A stretch of DNA of 64,000 nucleotides, from the NCBI GenBank assembly GCA_949358305.1, contig OX442318.1:4760501-4824500 (forward strand), in the 5' to 3' direction. Of this stretch, positions 34,816 through 47,106 are shown in pieces. The notes beneath the pieces were generated by a model, which made no database searches, was not told the DNA's origin, and was given only the letters and a program-made list of their open reading frames with translations. Source of the stretch: Strigamia acuminata. Lineage: Eukaryota; Arthropoda; Chilopoda; Geophilomorpha; Linotaeniidae. Within the stretch, counting starts at the first letter, position 1. Each line of letters opens with the position of its first letter. Both the position numbers and the translations under genes were made by a program.

Positions 34816-36469
34816 TTCCTAATATCTGCTCCAAAACAGTCCAATCTAAACCCAATCACAAACAACCATGCATAAACATGCACAAAAAAATAAAACCTCT
34901 CTATTTGCACAAAAACCAGCATAGTGAGTAAACCATCTATGCAAATATTTGTGCACAATCTACATAATTTCATCTCAATTTTTCCACCATTCAAAACCAA
35001 AAAAAAAAATAATAAAAAAATAAAAAAATAAAAATAAAAAACCAATTTAATTTCCCATTTCTTTTCATTCACATAAAAGAAACATGATAAAATTGAATGA
35101 AATCCTTCTTCAGTTTTAACTTTCAAAACTATCTATTTCTCAGATAATGTCCTGAGATAAAATAAAATGCTTGCCAAATAATTGCACTGCTGCAAAATCA
35201 CTTCAATTCCCATGGCACCCATGAAACACTTCATAAAAATACAATTTTCATTCCCTTTTACTTTTTTCCACCACACACACTCACACATCTCCCATCTTTG
35301 TCTCTTCATTTACCTTTACCTTTGCTTTGCCTTCTATTTTTTACCTTCTCCCAACAGACATGTTTCTTGTTTTCAATCTTTGTTTTTATCTTTTTACTTG
35401 TCCCATCAGAGGATTCTATTCTCCCTCAAACTCTCACAAATGAGTCCAATTGTCTTGTTAATAGTTGGTGTGTGTTGCACAAGTCAAGCGTTAATTGGTC
35501 CAGTTGTGGATTACATGGGCAAAACAACCCTCAGACCTTTTTATCAACTTAACTGCTTTCTCTTTAACTTCTACTTTCTACTAAACAAGAGCAAAATTTA
35601 TCTCTTGTCTTATGACTAAGTAGTTTATCTCTCTTCTTGTGAACCCCCTGCAGTTGAAAAATAAGAATAATGCATTACAATGCTATTCCCATAGCTTGGC
35701 TTCTCTGCATGCTTCAAGTGTTGGGTTATTTCTCAACATCCAGCTATACTTTAAACCACTTAGACCTATTTCATAAACTCAACAGTAAGTGGACACTATA
35801 CCCATATGGTTCAAAAATATATTTTACAATACCGTATTTTATCGATTAAGAGCCATTGTTGAGTGTTTCCAAGTAAAAACCACTTGTTTTTAGAGCTGAT
35901 TTATTCTACATTACTTCTACATTTGGAGGCAAAACCCACTGCCATTTTTGTCAGCAATTACAATTTCAGTTTTTCGTTTGTTACGTTTGTTTAATTTCTG
36001 GTCGAATTTCTGGTCGAACTCAAAACCCCGTTTGCCAGATGGTTGCTCTGCCAATTAAGTTAGCCGAGACTCCAACAGAATCACAAACCTTAACGTTATT
36101 TTTCAACCAAACCAACATGTTCTCAAAGAACACAGCCACTTAAACTCCACAACAACAATTTTTTTTAAACTTTTTAAATTTTTTTTACGTTCTAAGGGCA
36201 ACCCCTTCAATTTGGCGTCTTCTTAATTCATCTTGTGGGCAGTGATGCAGTCCTGATGCTATTCCAATGGGAATGTCTCCTCAATCCTCTCTATTTCCTG
36301 GCAGAACAACTTCAGCAAAAAATCCCCATTACCTTATTTCCCATAATCCTCTTTGTCACGTGACATCAGTGACCAGTAAAATCAGCCATAGGTAGGGGGC
36401 TGACTTACGTAGCATTTGGCCGGACTCTGGGTCGAGGGAGTCGCATGAAACCCAACGCAGTTCAAAATA

Positions 36470-36530
36470 CAGTCGAAACTCTTTATAACGAATCGCGATA
36501 TAACGAATTATCGATATAACGAATACCGCG
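36470..36530. mobile_element. Solitary pogo/Tigger-like terminus
   Basis: CAGTCGAAACTCTTTATAAC followed by three TATAACGAAT motifs. No matching right end found nearby. Confidence 0.65.
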
Positions 36531-37186
36531 GTAAGTATTTTTGTATTCGGCTGATTTCAGCGGATTCCACCAATTTTTTTTTTTAAAAAAAAGTCAACAA
36601 GAAAAAATCAGCTAATTGGTGTTCAAAAGAAGATTAAAAATAATTAGTCCCATCCATCAACATCTCGTAATTATAAACATTTTAAATCTTCATTTAGCCG
36701 GCTTGCAAAAACAACAACATGATAAACGAGCCTTAATTTCATTCCTATCTCAACTTCTGTACCAACATTGAGAAAAATAATGAAGACAAGAGGATAAGGA
36801 TAGCAAAATTTACTACAATAACGTGCTTAATTAAAAGTGAGCTATTCAAACACACCCTGGGTTTTTAAATTAAAAACCTTGACAAAGACATCTCTACTTT
36901 GGCTTAACCCATTAGCACACCTTTATACATCTCTCAGTTAAAAAGGGAAGCTTTTGTAACGCATGCTGCAAAAGTGTCATTAAAAAGAGATAATTCTACT
37001 TGTGAATTGAGCTGCAAATTGGGGCAGGTGTGGCGCTAAGAGGGATTTCAGCTTTAACCTTTGACATAATACCAGGCTTTAGCCATATGGTTTACTAGAC
37101 CTGGCTCTAAGCTTCCCTTTGCTCCAGTTGGAAAGAAAAACAGGATCGACACCAAAATTTCCCAATTTTCCTTCACTACGGCGACT

Positions 37187-37287
37187 AATCTGCAGTTCGC
37201 AGCCGCTATCTTGATGCCAAATTCAAACTGCGCATCCCATTCTGCGCACATGATTTCCTAATTCCAGTAGTTATTTAGCAGTATTAA
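37187..37287. repeat. R2 dispersed element, left part
   Basis: Reads GCTATCTTGATGCCAAATTC and CCCATTCTGCGCA like the copies at 41070, 42105 and 49800. It ends at a TTAA occupied by the next element. Confidence 0.75.
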
Positions 37288-37381
37288 CCCTCAGATGGAC
37301 AACCCTATTTAATTATTTTGCACCCAAATAGGTACATTGTGAGCACCAAAGCGTCGTCTTTGGAGATTGACCATCTGAGGG
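37288..37381. mobile_element. 94-bp piggyBac-like MITE with exact TTAA duplication
   Basis: TTAA at 37284-37287 and 37382-37385. Ends CCCTCAGATGGACAA and TTGACCATCTGAGGG are inverted repeats with one mismatch in 15. Among the smallest complete elements in the window. Confidence 0.92.
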
Positions 37382-37586
37382 TTAAGGTGTATACGGTATA
37401 CAAATTCAGATGTCCAAAATGTGTGAAATTAGCCTAATTTTCTATAAATTTACACAAATTATAGTAATAACCTTCAGAATATCTAGAAAACTCAAAATTC
37501 AGGCCCAAATTTATAGCGTTTAACAAGTTTGCTTTGTCGAACTTTGCCAACTAGATATTTCGATGTTTCCACAATGTCTTCCTTAC

Positions 37587-37757
37587 CTGTGCTTTCGGTA
37601 CCAGGAATGTCAGGACATGCTTGGTAACGGAGTAACAATCGGAAATCCTCACTGCACATATCAATACTGGACACTGGAGAGCGACATTCTTCGTGACCCC
37701 TGTTGTAAGTAAAAGTGAAAGGCCCTCGAAAAGGACAAGTCACTGGTGATGCATTTG
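37587..37757 (-). CDS. Exon D: YNRGHEECRSP exon, core DUF7042/7043-like region
   Basis: A 171-nt exon (residues 100-155) with acceptor CTCTTCTAG and donor GTAAGG. The split codon G|CA gives Ala99, followed by NASPVTCPFRGPF, TYNRGHEECRSPVSSID and LLLRYQACPD, ending PGTEST plus G. There are four cysteines and an N-glycosylation sequon (NAS) at the start. This is the most family-diagnostic block of the gene. The open frame continues past the donor into the intron, but the GTAAGG donor, the loss of family resemblance after TEST and the phase fit to exon E (VEELIC) set the 3' end. Confidence 0.95.
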
Positions 37758-38138
37758 CTAGAAGAGTAAAAAAAATAAAATAAGTTATTTTTCCTTGTTT
37801 TTCCTTATCGATAATGTTTTCCTTGCTAGTTATTAATGTAGCAGTAAATCACTTATTAATGTTATGTCTGCAAATGTTCAATTTGGTTGGTATGAGATAA
37901 ATGGTTGGTTAGTTCCTAAAAGGAATTGCGAAAAGCAAACATAGAGCAAAGTAAAAAAGCAACAAACTAAAAGTTGAACATGTTGTTGCGGCTAACCAGA
38001 GCCATTCACCATACCACTGAACGGGCAACTGGCCCGAGCTGCCGCAAAGAGATTAAAGATGATGATTCAAACCATGGGTGCTAACAGCACTTGCACTTGC
38101 ACCACCTTTGCGTCGTAAGGTTAGGTTACCGTATATCC

Positions 38139-38706
38139 TCGCGTACAATGCGACAAATTTAGTACCAAAAAGGGTAAAATTCCAAAGCTTGCTAGTACAA
38201 GTTTTAAGAGGGAGTCATTTACAAGCTCACTTCACCCGCTTTTGACTTACCAGCTTAACTGGCAAACTCAAGCTAGCTAGGTAGCTAAACTCTATTCCAA
38301 AAAGTATTACAAATACTCCCATTGGTTGGGAGATTCACAGTTCAGTTGTGTCTTGAATATGATGCTGTTTTCAGATTCCAGTAGACTTGTGCGAAGATTT
38401 TTTAAAGTGTCTCAACCAACCAACCAATGGGAGTATTTGTAATACTTGTTGGAATAGAGTTTAGTCAGAAATTCCCGCCAACATCTCCTCCAATTTCCTC
38501 ACGATTCTGATTGGCTGTCAAAGTCACATGACCAACACACCAGCAAGCTTGATGCTGGTAAATCAAACTCAGTTTGATCGGAGCGGGTGAGTACAAGCTC
38601 GCTTAAATTCAAAGAGTTTTTAGCCGCTTTTTCAAATAAAAGCAAGATTTGGAATTTTACCCGTTCCCTTGTGTTTCCACCTTAAGTGGGGTGGTCGCAC
38701 TATGCA
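38139..38706. mobile_element. Outer TIR element of a nested pair
   Basis: Left CGTATATCCTCGCGTACAAT and AAAGGGTAAAATTCCAAAGC are mirrored at the right by GGAATTTTACCCGTTCCC and GTCGCACTATGC. A second inward arm, ACAAGCTCACTTCACCCGC, is mirrored by GCGGGTGAGTACAAGCTCG. The element at 38285-38464 sits in the middle. Confidence 0.7.
38285..38464. mobile_element. 180-bp foldback MITE with about 40-bp arms
   Basis: CTAAACTCTATTCCAAAAAG with TATTACAAATACTCCCATTG at the left; the inverse CAATGGGAGTATTTGTAATA and TTGGAATAGAGTTTAG at the right. Nearly perfect arms suggest recent insertion. Confidence 0.85.
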
Positions 38707-40531
38707 ATGACTGCATGCAGACCAATGGGAGTTCGTCACAAGTTTTGTAAAACAAAATGTAAGTGGACAAATCAAACGATTCTAGATCTCGCTGTCACAC
38801 TCAATTATCTCCGAAGGTTGTGGAGATATTGACAAAAATCTACTTGCGAAAGCATTTGCCAAGAATGTTTCATTAATCAAGAACAAAAGTCAGAGGTTCG
38901 AAGACGATCGGATAGCGCATGTTGCTTTTTAATCAGTTCCTACTTCGGTAAATCAAAGTTTTGTTCACAGAAAATTCTCAGCAGGAGCAAGATTGGATCC
39001 ACTTTGAGTGTACGCCACATCGTGTCATGGCCTACGGTTATTTATTGATGCTTAAAGATCGTTGCTAAGCGATTGTGCCGGAGCATAACAAACTGATCTC
39101 AGCTTATACGCTTAACATGACCCAGAAAGAGAAGTACTATCATGTAAAAACATGAGGTGCAAAACCCCTTGAAAATTGAAGCCCAGCGGGAATTGGTGCC
39201 GTATGCCAACAAACTAGAATTCTATTCTATTCACTGATCAAGCATTCTCATTGGCTGTTCAGCAACTAAGTTTAACCTTCCCACAGCCATGAGGAGATAA
39301 CCAAAAGTTCAGAAATTGTAGAATGGCTGTAATTTTGTTTTTCTTAAAAATTAATTAAGAAGACCAACTGTTATTCCTCAAAATTATCTTTTCTTTTTTT
39401 ATAATAACTACGTACAAATACTTTTTCAATTATTAATATGACAATTTATAATTTATCACTTATAACATAAAAAAACCATTAATGGGGAAGCAGTAAACTG
39501 TTTTGCCATATTTTTGCACAAGGTGGCGCTTTGAAATCACTAGCTACTTTAATTTTAAAACAAAAATGACATCATTTCCTGTTTAAACCCATGTTAAAAC
39601 TTAAAATACACTCAAACTAAAATTGTTAAAACACAAGTATTTTAATTTTTGAATGCAGCTAGTGTTAAAACATGTGTTTATGCAAAGAAAAATTGGATTG
39701 AACATGGGTGCATGCGCAGATGCGCACAATCAAAAAAGGCAGAAATGACTGGCTGCGAGAAAAGAACAACCCTTTCTTGATTGCTTGCTTACTTCTGAGC
39801 TTTTCTTTTTTACTTGTGGGAATCAGCCTTCAGTTCTTAGCATGAAGTTATGGTGATACTGTTTCATTGATTGTAAGAAATTTAACCTTGGCATGTTTTA
39901 TCCCAAGTTAGACAAAAATATCCAATGATACAATTGCAGAGCAGAGACAGATTAGTCTAAAAAAGATTTTCTGCATAGACTCTGGGATAAACAGAGTGGC
40001 ATAGCCAGGAATATTTTTTGGCGGATGCATAATTGTGAGAACAAAAAGTGCAGAAGCAGACTGAGGGTGGTGCCTGGAGGAAGGGTTGCCTCCCTTCCTA
40101 GCTTAAAAAAATTTGAAAATTTAAAATCCAAAATTGCCATTTTTAATCTGATTTTTTATTGTTTTTTTTTGAAAAACCAATAAAAAAAATTCCATGGTTT
40201 AGACCAGCGTTTCTTAAACTGTGGGGCGCGAGCTGACTTTTGGTGGGGCGCAACGATGTTCAATCACTTTGACGCCCAAAATTTTTGTTCCCAAATTTTT
40301 TTATTCAATTTATTTCCTCAATTTTTGCCAATTCCAATTCCAACTTACTGCCTGTAGTTGGTTGCAATACAACACAGGCTAGCAAAAGCTACAAAATCCT
40401 CTAAAATCTTCACAAAAACCATCCAAAATTCTCCAAAAACCTATAAAAACCACCCAAAATTCTCCAAATATTGGAAATATTGTACAAAATCATTCACAAT
40501 ATTAATATATTTACTAGTTTCCCCTACATAC

Positions 40532-40612
40532 CTCTGAACATTGTGTTAAGCAACGCATCTCCGTTAATCCTATTGCACAACTTATGAAGCGAATCCCGAG
40601 GAAAACAATCCG
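40532..40612 (-). CDS. Exon C: INGDALL exon of the DUF704x gene
   Basis: An 81-nt exon behind acceptor TTTTTGCTATAG, ending before donor GTATGT. The split codon A|CG gives Thr72. The peptide reads DCFPRDSLHKLCNR followed by INGDALLNTMFR and leaves one G. The C-x-P-x-S/D-L-x-x-LC-x-x-INGDALL-x-x-MFR signature is a family landmark. Residues 73-98 of the partial protein; two cysteines. Neighbouring introns are 2.9 kb and 2.8 kb. Confidence 0.93.
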
Positions 40613-41069
40613 CTATAGCAAAAAGAAAAAAAAAACAAGTTAGTATAAATTCAATTCAGCCAACTAAATAAATATCTCTTTTTTTCCCTTTCCTTTTGTC
40701 ATTTCACCCTTTAAAAAATGTCAAACATTCCTCCACCCTATCCTTCTAAAAAAAAGTGAAAAATAAATTGTGCGATTTAGTGGACAAAAGAAACCCTGAG
40801 CAAAGAAAGATTTTTTTAAAAAAAAGAAACAAAAAAAAATGACAGCAAAGGAAAAAATGAACTATTTTCGTTTCATGCTCCACTTGATGGAACCAAATAT
40901 AAAAAAGAGTGGAAAAAGAATTTGTCAGATGGAGGCAGGCACCCTTTAGTGATGTATGGGGTGTGGTTTTAAATGATTACACACTAACCAAGTGAAAAAC
41001 ACTTCATGTACCATTTTTTTTATTTTCAAATTCGAAAAATACGCTTAACGCAAGACAAAACACCTAACC

Positions 41070-41300
41070 TACAGTTCGCGCCCGGTATCTTGATGCTAAA
41101 TTCATACTGCACATCCCATTCTGCGCAGACGATTTTTCTAATCCCAGTTGTTATTTAAAAGTATTAAGCCTAATATTAGGCCTAATAATGCTAAAATAAA
41201 GTAAATAAACAACAATAAACTCATTATTAAAAGTAATTTACAGCGTACTACCAAAATATTTTTATTTAATTACCTTTTTTTTTAGCCTAATATTAGGCTT
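41070..41300. repeat. R2 dispersed element, uninterrupted copy
   Basis: ACAGTTCGCGCCCGGTATCT at the left, CCTAATATTAGGCCTAATAA in the middle, then AGTAAATAAACAACAATAAA and AGTAATTTACAGCG. This copy shows the sequence across the sites where others carry insertions. Confidence 0.75.
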
Positions 41301-41399
41301 AATGCGAATGCGATACGGCATATTCTTCTCAGACAATTTCAACTTCATTTATTGTTGAATTGTGTGGTACATTGTATATTTTTGCAATACCTCTATACT

Positions 41400-41540
41400 A
41401 ACTTGATGCTGCTCTACAACTTTCTAATTTACTTTTTTGCTGTATCTCTAACAGTTTAAAAGTTGCATTCTAAATGACCTTGAAGATGACCTCCAAGGTC
41501 AAATTTGGCATCACTACTTAATTGGAGCTTACACGTGGCC
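41400..41540. repeat. R1 dispersed repeat, fourth copy (inverted)
   Basis: CTACAACTTTCTAATT and TTGCTGTATCTCTAACAG are the inverse of the other copies. TGACCTTGA at 41475-41483 and CCAAGGTCA at 41493-41501 keep the same 18-bp offset as in the copies at 5.5 and 11.6 kb. Confidence 0.7.
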
Positions 41541-42104
41541 ATATCCAACTTTTCAAATGACAGTTGGGACACAAAGTTATGAGTCTATCAGTATATTTCT
41601 CTGCTGGCAGTGTTAAGGAATCAAGAGGGGAATCTGAAATTGTGGACTCCTTTTCTAATAGAATCAAAGAGGGGTGAAAATGATGCACTAAATCCCCGGA
41701 TGCACAAATGTGGAGGTGATTTGGATGAATGCGCCATCAGATTGGGGTTGATTGTGAAGTAGAGAGAGAGAAAAAAGAGGATAATGACAAAAAAGGACTG
41801 AGTCATAGGGGGAGGAAAACATACTGCATCCTGACACAATTGTGGATGGAAATCATGCTTGGTGTGTGAACTTTGAAGTGTGCCAAATGTTATTTCTGGA
41901 TAATAGGATTTCAATGAAAATGTCAAAAAATGGAATATTTTTTTTGTATTTCTTGCCAAATATTATCAATAGGAGCAACAGGATGACTGCACATGACTGC
42001 TTTCCATGTTTATGTTAATAGATCATAATTTAAATCATAGAAAATGTCAGTGGAAACTGGGAACATGCGCTTAATGGTAGCGGCTTTTCGTTAAAATGAC
42101 TTAA

Positions 42105-42868
42105 CCCAATATTAGGCCTAATGATACTGAAGTACCGTGAAGTAAATAAACAACAATAAACTCATTAATAAGCCCCAGATATATATGTGAAAAAAAATTC
42201 GTTTTATGCACATAAAATTTTATTTTATGCAAAAAAAAAAATCAAATATGCAAAATAAAAAAATTTATTCAGTGAAATCATTCGTTGCAATAACAAATCA
42301 GTGTCATTTCTAAGTGTTGTGTGGTAAAACTGTGTCGCTTGTTAGTAAGCAGACTCAAATTGGGAAAAAACTGTTAAACATCGAACTAACAATTTTCCGC
42401 TTTATTGTAAACGAAATACGATGTCATGTGCGTATTTAAATACATAAAAGGCCTAGCTGATATTATAGGTAAACAAAACTTATCATGTATAGAATGTACG
42501 TATCATTTACGTATCATAAAAACTGCAATTTATGCATTTTCGAAAAATATGCATTTATAGCAGATTTTGGCTTTATATTGAATAAAAATATATTACATGC
42601 ATTAATGCATTTATCCGGGCCCTACTTATTAAGAAAAGTAAATTACAGCATGCAATGCTTGAAATTTCATAATTACTTTACCGGAAATTCAAGTAAATAT
42701 GATGTAAAGACTGTATTTACTGAAATTTCAAGCAATGATGGTACCGTAAAATTGTTGCTTTATTTCCTTTGTGTGCATCAATGACAAACGCCATGTTAAA
42801 TGCATGTGCAGAATCCAATGCGCAGTTTGAATTTGGCATCAAGATACCGGGTGCAAACTATACTTTTT
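42105..42868. repeat. R2 dispersed element with internal insertion
   Basis: R2 sequence runs to ACAACAATAAACTCATTAAT (about 42168), resumes at TTAAGAAAAGTAAATTACAG (about 42631), and ends with GAATTTGGCATCAAGATACC near 42850. The insert begins GCCCCAGATATATATG and ends TTTATCCGGGCCCTAC, resembling hAT-type termini with TTAATAAG on each side in inverse orientation. Confidence 0.65.
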
Positions 42869-43537
42869 CACAGGAAATGATTTCGTAAGCCTAAAACTAC
42901 AGTAGACTTTCTGTACGATCAATATACCACACAAAGCAAGTAGAAGAGCATTGCAAAGAATATTGAAAGCACATTTTCTTTTTACAAAAAAAATTCCATT
43001 TACGCTTTCGCCATCCCCTTTAAATTTCATTAACTATTTAACACTATTAATGCCAGCAGTGCAGGAAAGCCAACAGAGATATCTGCTCAATTATCTTGTC
43101 TGGACCTATTCTGTTACAAGATGTTTGTTTCTAAAGTAGGGAAAAAATTGTGAAAAGCTTTCAATTTGTTTGAAATGTATATATTGAAGCACACTTTTCC
43201 ATCCTTCCATTGATTCAAGTTCATATTACTGAAAGCTCACTGCAAAACTTGTCACTTTATCTTCTCAACTTTTTCCTTTATTTTGTCTCTCTCTTTCTCT
43301 CTCTCTTTTTCACTTTTCCCCTGTCTCCACTTACAAATTTTTACTTATCTTCCCATCTTGCAAAGTAAAGTAAAAAATAAAAAAAGTAAAAACAATTTCT
43401 TCATTCCACCGAACTTAGAAAATTGTATTCTTTTTATAGAATAATTTCCTTTCTTTCTCAAAAAAAATCAAGAGAAAATTGAATAAAAACAAAAACAATT
43501 TTTCATTAAATAATACAGCAATAAAAAAAAAACTTAC

Positions 43538-43605
43538 TTTCTTTATACTGGAGTACATTTTCATGTCTTTGATGCATCACGATACACCGGAAGCAGTCTC
43601 CAATC
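43538..43605 (-). CDS. Exon B: short CxxC-containing exon of the DUF704x gene
   Basis: A 68-nt exon with acceptor TTTTTTTGTTTCAG and donor GTAAGT. The AG left by exon A plus its first G gives Arg49, then 22 codons follow, including DCFRC and HENVLQYKE, and a final A carried to the next exon. The pattern C-x-x-C, a histidine-rich stretch and NVLQYKE is strongly conserved in the family as I remember it. It probably completes the first disulphide-rich domain. Too short to be called from an open frame alone, it is supported by homology, both splice sites and phase. Confidence 0.92.
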
Positions 43606-46536
43606 CTGAAACAAAAAAATACAAAATTAACTACAATTTAATTGATTTAAAACAAATTTAGCAACTGCTGTCTTGGCTGCTGTGAAATTAGTTCAATTTG
43701 TAAAACATTTTGCCAACTCATCTACAATGCTCTGCAAAAAAGCTGCACAAAACCTGTAAAAAAATTGGTGTCCAGCAGCAAAGCTCTTAAAATTTTGCTT
43801 CTCCCGTTTCAGTTTCTAACTGATCAATCAATGAAAATTGAATCAGACATTACTTGAGTGGTATATTTAATAATCCTAAAAGAAAAATTAAATCAAAATA
43901 TTAAAAGTTAATTTTTTTCAAATTTTTCGTTATTCCACAGACTTTTTGGACGCACCGTTCCTTAAAATTATTCGGCTTCAAATAAACTCATTAGTTGCAT
44001 CATCTTCACAAGTATTGGTTCTCACAGTTACTCTTTTGAATCATAAGAGATTGGAAAAATCAGGATAATTATCAGACTTCATGTTCCAGCCTTTGGTTCT
44101 CTTGTTGTGTAGTTTCTTTGCCGGTTGAGTTAGGGCAAGGGCAGAACTTTGCCATATATCTCTTGTTTACTCTGCAGTTGTATTTGTCCTTACATATCTC
44201 ACAGACTTTGGTGCAACAGTAAAAATGAATTATGGCTTGAGCCACCACAGTGGTGAAATAAAAAAGACAAATCTATTTCCTTTCAAGAACCACTTATTAC
44301 AATTACCATTTGAAAAAAGAAGAAAAAAAATTGAATTCAATCCAAATTCCCATCACATCATTTTTTTGACCTCTTTTCCCTTCTCTTCTTTTTTCTCACC
44401 AACTGCCAAGGCCTCCAAGATTAAGTGTTGGTGGCCCGCCCACTTGGAAGTAACCTAACCAGCAAAATGTTGAGACACAGACAATTTAAGCTATAAATAA
44501 TCATTTGAAAAACTGCATTCATAATGAGATTTGTCTTTATGAGAGACAAACTACTAAAAATAAAACCTGATTTGGTATTCAATAATTTAAACCACAGTCA
44601 ATAGATGAAAGAAAGCCGACTTTAACTCGGGAGAGGGAGAGAGATGGCCAACAACATGAAAGAAAAAAAAATAACTTGACATGATCAGACTTGACATGTT
44701 TTTCCTTCAAGTTTGTGGGTGGGCTGCAGAATTTAGAACAAAAGATGATCGTTTAGATAAGAACTCGCAGCAATGAATTTTATCCGACAAATTTGTCACC
44801 AGATGGGGACAGATCTGGCCTGTAATTATGACCGATAAGATTTGAAGCCATAAATTTTTTCCGGTTTTGAACTCGCGGTTCCAAACTCTGATTAAGTAAA
44901 GCTGTGATATTTAATCAAACGTCCTCGTTCTTGGAACAAAAAGTAATCAAAAATACTCTCGTTAACGGTACGATGGAATCATTACATCGGACCGCAATAT
45001 AACGAATTTGTAGTTATGTGCTTCCACCGCCGATCTATTCGATTTCAAAATGGCGGCCAGAAAAACGTGTTGAAATCGGGCCAAAATCCAAAGAATCCAC
45101 TCCACACGTCGATTACGAGAATCGGGTTTTCAAGAATCCGATCCTCAAAAATATGATGCATTTTGCATCATTTCCCATATGAAAAAATATTATAGGGTAT
45201 TCTTATAGTAATATCCTATAGAGTGTACTATAATATTTTGGAACAAAACATCATAGTACACCCTATAGTAGGTACCTATATGGTATCCTATAGTAAAATC
45301 CTATGTGGTACCCTATAGTAAAAAATTCCACCGGAGAATTTAGTTTTTCGAATTAGAACGTCTTTCACGCCCATAACGACAAATAGTAAAACATTTCATT
45401 TCTTTCCATTTTAAATTTTTAATACCAAAATAAAATATAGAAAACCGCTTTAAAGAAATGTGAGCGAGAGATTCCCAGTCGTCGACTCTATCAACCAACA
45501 AGTAACACCGCCACAATTGAGCTGTCTATCGCCCAGATAGTCGTAAAGGGTCATTGTGCATTGTGCAATGCATGTGGTTTGGGAAAAGAATCCACCCTCC
45601 AATTTGATGCATCCAATAAAGGAAGAAAAATAAAAGACAACTGGTGCATTTTACAAACAATTCACTTTCAGATGCACTGGATCCACCAATATTAAACAAT
45701 ATATTGAGAAACTATCTATTGGCTGTTCCAGCTGAAACCAACCAGAAAGAAGAAAGAAGTTTAATAAGTAAAATCCATTTCCTAAATGAAAACCTGCAGT
45801 CTATTTTCTCTTTAATAATTTACAGATTTATCACAGACTTGTAAGGCACATGTCAACTAACAGGATTTCATCGGATTAACCCGGACCGGCTTATTGCTCC
45901 TTTTTCCGTCCAACAGTGTGGATATGGTTCAAAGCAGATAACATAAGCCTAATTTAGAATCTCCTTTTATCCATTAATTCTTGGCACAATCATCAGCTTG
46001 GAAAATGACTAATAGGCCATTTGGAATAATCCAAAAATCCACATATAGTTATACTATAGAGTCAGCAAGACTGATATTGGCATTCCAGCAATGCTAGGAG
46101 CAGATATTGGTATGTTTGGTACTCACAAGCAATTTTATTGTTGTTTGGTCAACAAACCGACCAGTGAACAGTGAACAAATCACATACTAAACTGGATCAT
46201 GGTTGTATCCATGCAATAAATCATGAGAAAAGTAAACAGATACATTTTTTTTCCAATAGAAAAGAAAAAAAAATCTCATTTTTTAATGTCAATGTTTTTA
46301 AAATTTATTGAACATCACCTAAACCCACCAAGGACTTGGATAAAAAACAATGCCAAAGCCTAGCAATAAACATCCAGAGCAGAAAAAAAAAGTATAGCGG
46401 AGAGCGATAACGTCTTGTTCCTCACACATTTGGTTAGATGCTATTCCACTATTTATTGGTACAAACTAGTATTGTTAACAACAGTAAAAACTCTACCAAT
46501 TAAATTACTCGGGACTCCAATAGAATCACAGACAAT

Positions 46537-47106
46537 TACCATGTTTATATGGTCACAGTTTTCCAGATAAGTGAATATTCGGATTTTATTTATCTGGATA
46601 ACCGTTTGCGTTTACATGACGTTAGTTTTCTGGTAAACGTGACGTCATACGAGAATTACCCATACTGCCCTTTGATTATCTGGAACAACAAAATGGCCGT
46701 TGATCCATTTCAGCCAAACAAATGAAATAGTGGTTAGGAAAGAGGTTTTTGCTCGAATCTTTGCAATGGTGCCTAATATGCAAATTCTGATCCCAAAAAT
46801 AGTGGTTTTAGCTGATTTCACATTGATTTCGGTACCAAATGTCGTTAGTACATAGGCCTAACGTATGTTTACTACAACAATCCGACGATATCTCGATCCA
46901 AGTTTTTGAATTTTCGCGTGCACGGGTGTTTACATGCAGTTTTCAATGCGCAAAACTCCCAAAATCTAGCTCGTACAACTGGAATTTAGTTTTCCAGATA
47001 AGTCTGTCTTTTCTAGAAAACTGATTTGTTTACATGATCAGTTTTCCAGAAAAGTAAAATTCGCATTTTCACTTATCCAGATAACTGGATACATGTAAAC
47101 ATGGTA
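46537..47106. mobile_element. PIF/Harbinger-like MITE (TACCATGTTTA ends)
   Basis: TACCATGTTTATATGG at the left is inverted at the right as CATGTAAACATGGTA; AAT flanks both sides (46534-46536 and 47107-47109). TTCCAGATAAGTG and related motifs recur in both arms. The terminal TACCATGTT is shared with the 32757-33083 element. Confidence 0.82.

Larger units (their letters stand above)
27551..37586. other. Intron between exons D and E
   Basis: Holds elements at 27963-28170, 29776-29942 and 29955-30239, a 31-bp minisatellite (31020-31470), a piggyBac/Harbinger nest inside a repeat array (32095-33300), a MITE splitting a 30-bp array (34150-34815), a pogo-like end (36470-36530) and a repeat carrying a tiny piggyBac-like element (37187-37381). 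Between them it is AT-rich with no exon recognised. Confidence 0.6.
37758..40531. other. Intron between exons C and D
   Basis: Contains a nested pair of inverted-repeat elements (38139-38706), a copy of the repeat ACTTTAATTTTAAAACAAAA (39545-39585; also at 51012 and 59158), a hAT-like left end (about 40203-40260, CAGCGTTTCTTAAACTGTGG) and a short CCAAAATTCTCCAAA repeat (about 40395-40470). Confidence 0.6.
40613..43537. other. Intron between exons B and C
   Basis: Contains two copies of the R2 dispersed element (41070-41300, and 42105-42868 with an insertion), an R1 repeat (41400-41540) and AT-rich low-complexity DNA. No exon recognised. Confidence 0.6.

Noticed and set aside
34451-34931. Overlapping open frames on both strands with 10-residue repeats
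   Set aside because: The 30-bp minisatellite is a multiple of three, so frames persist; no homology or splice context.
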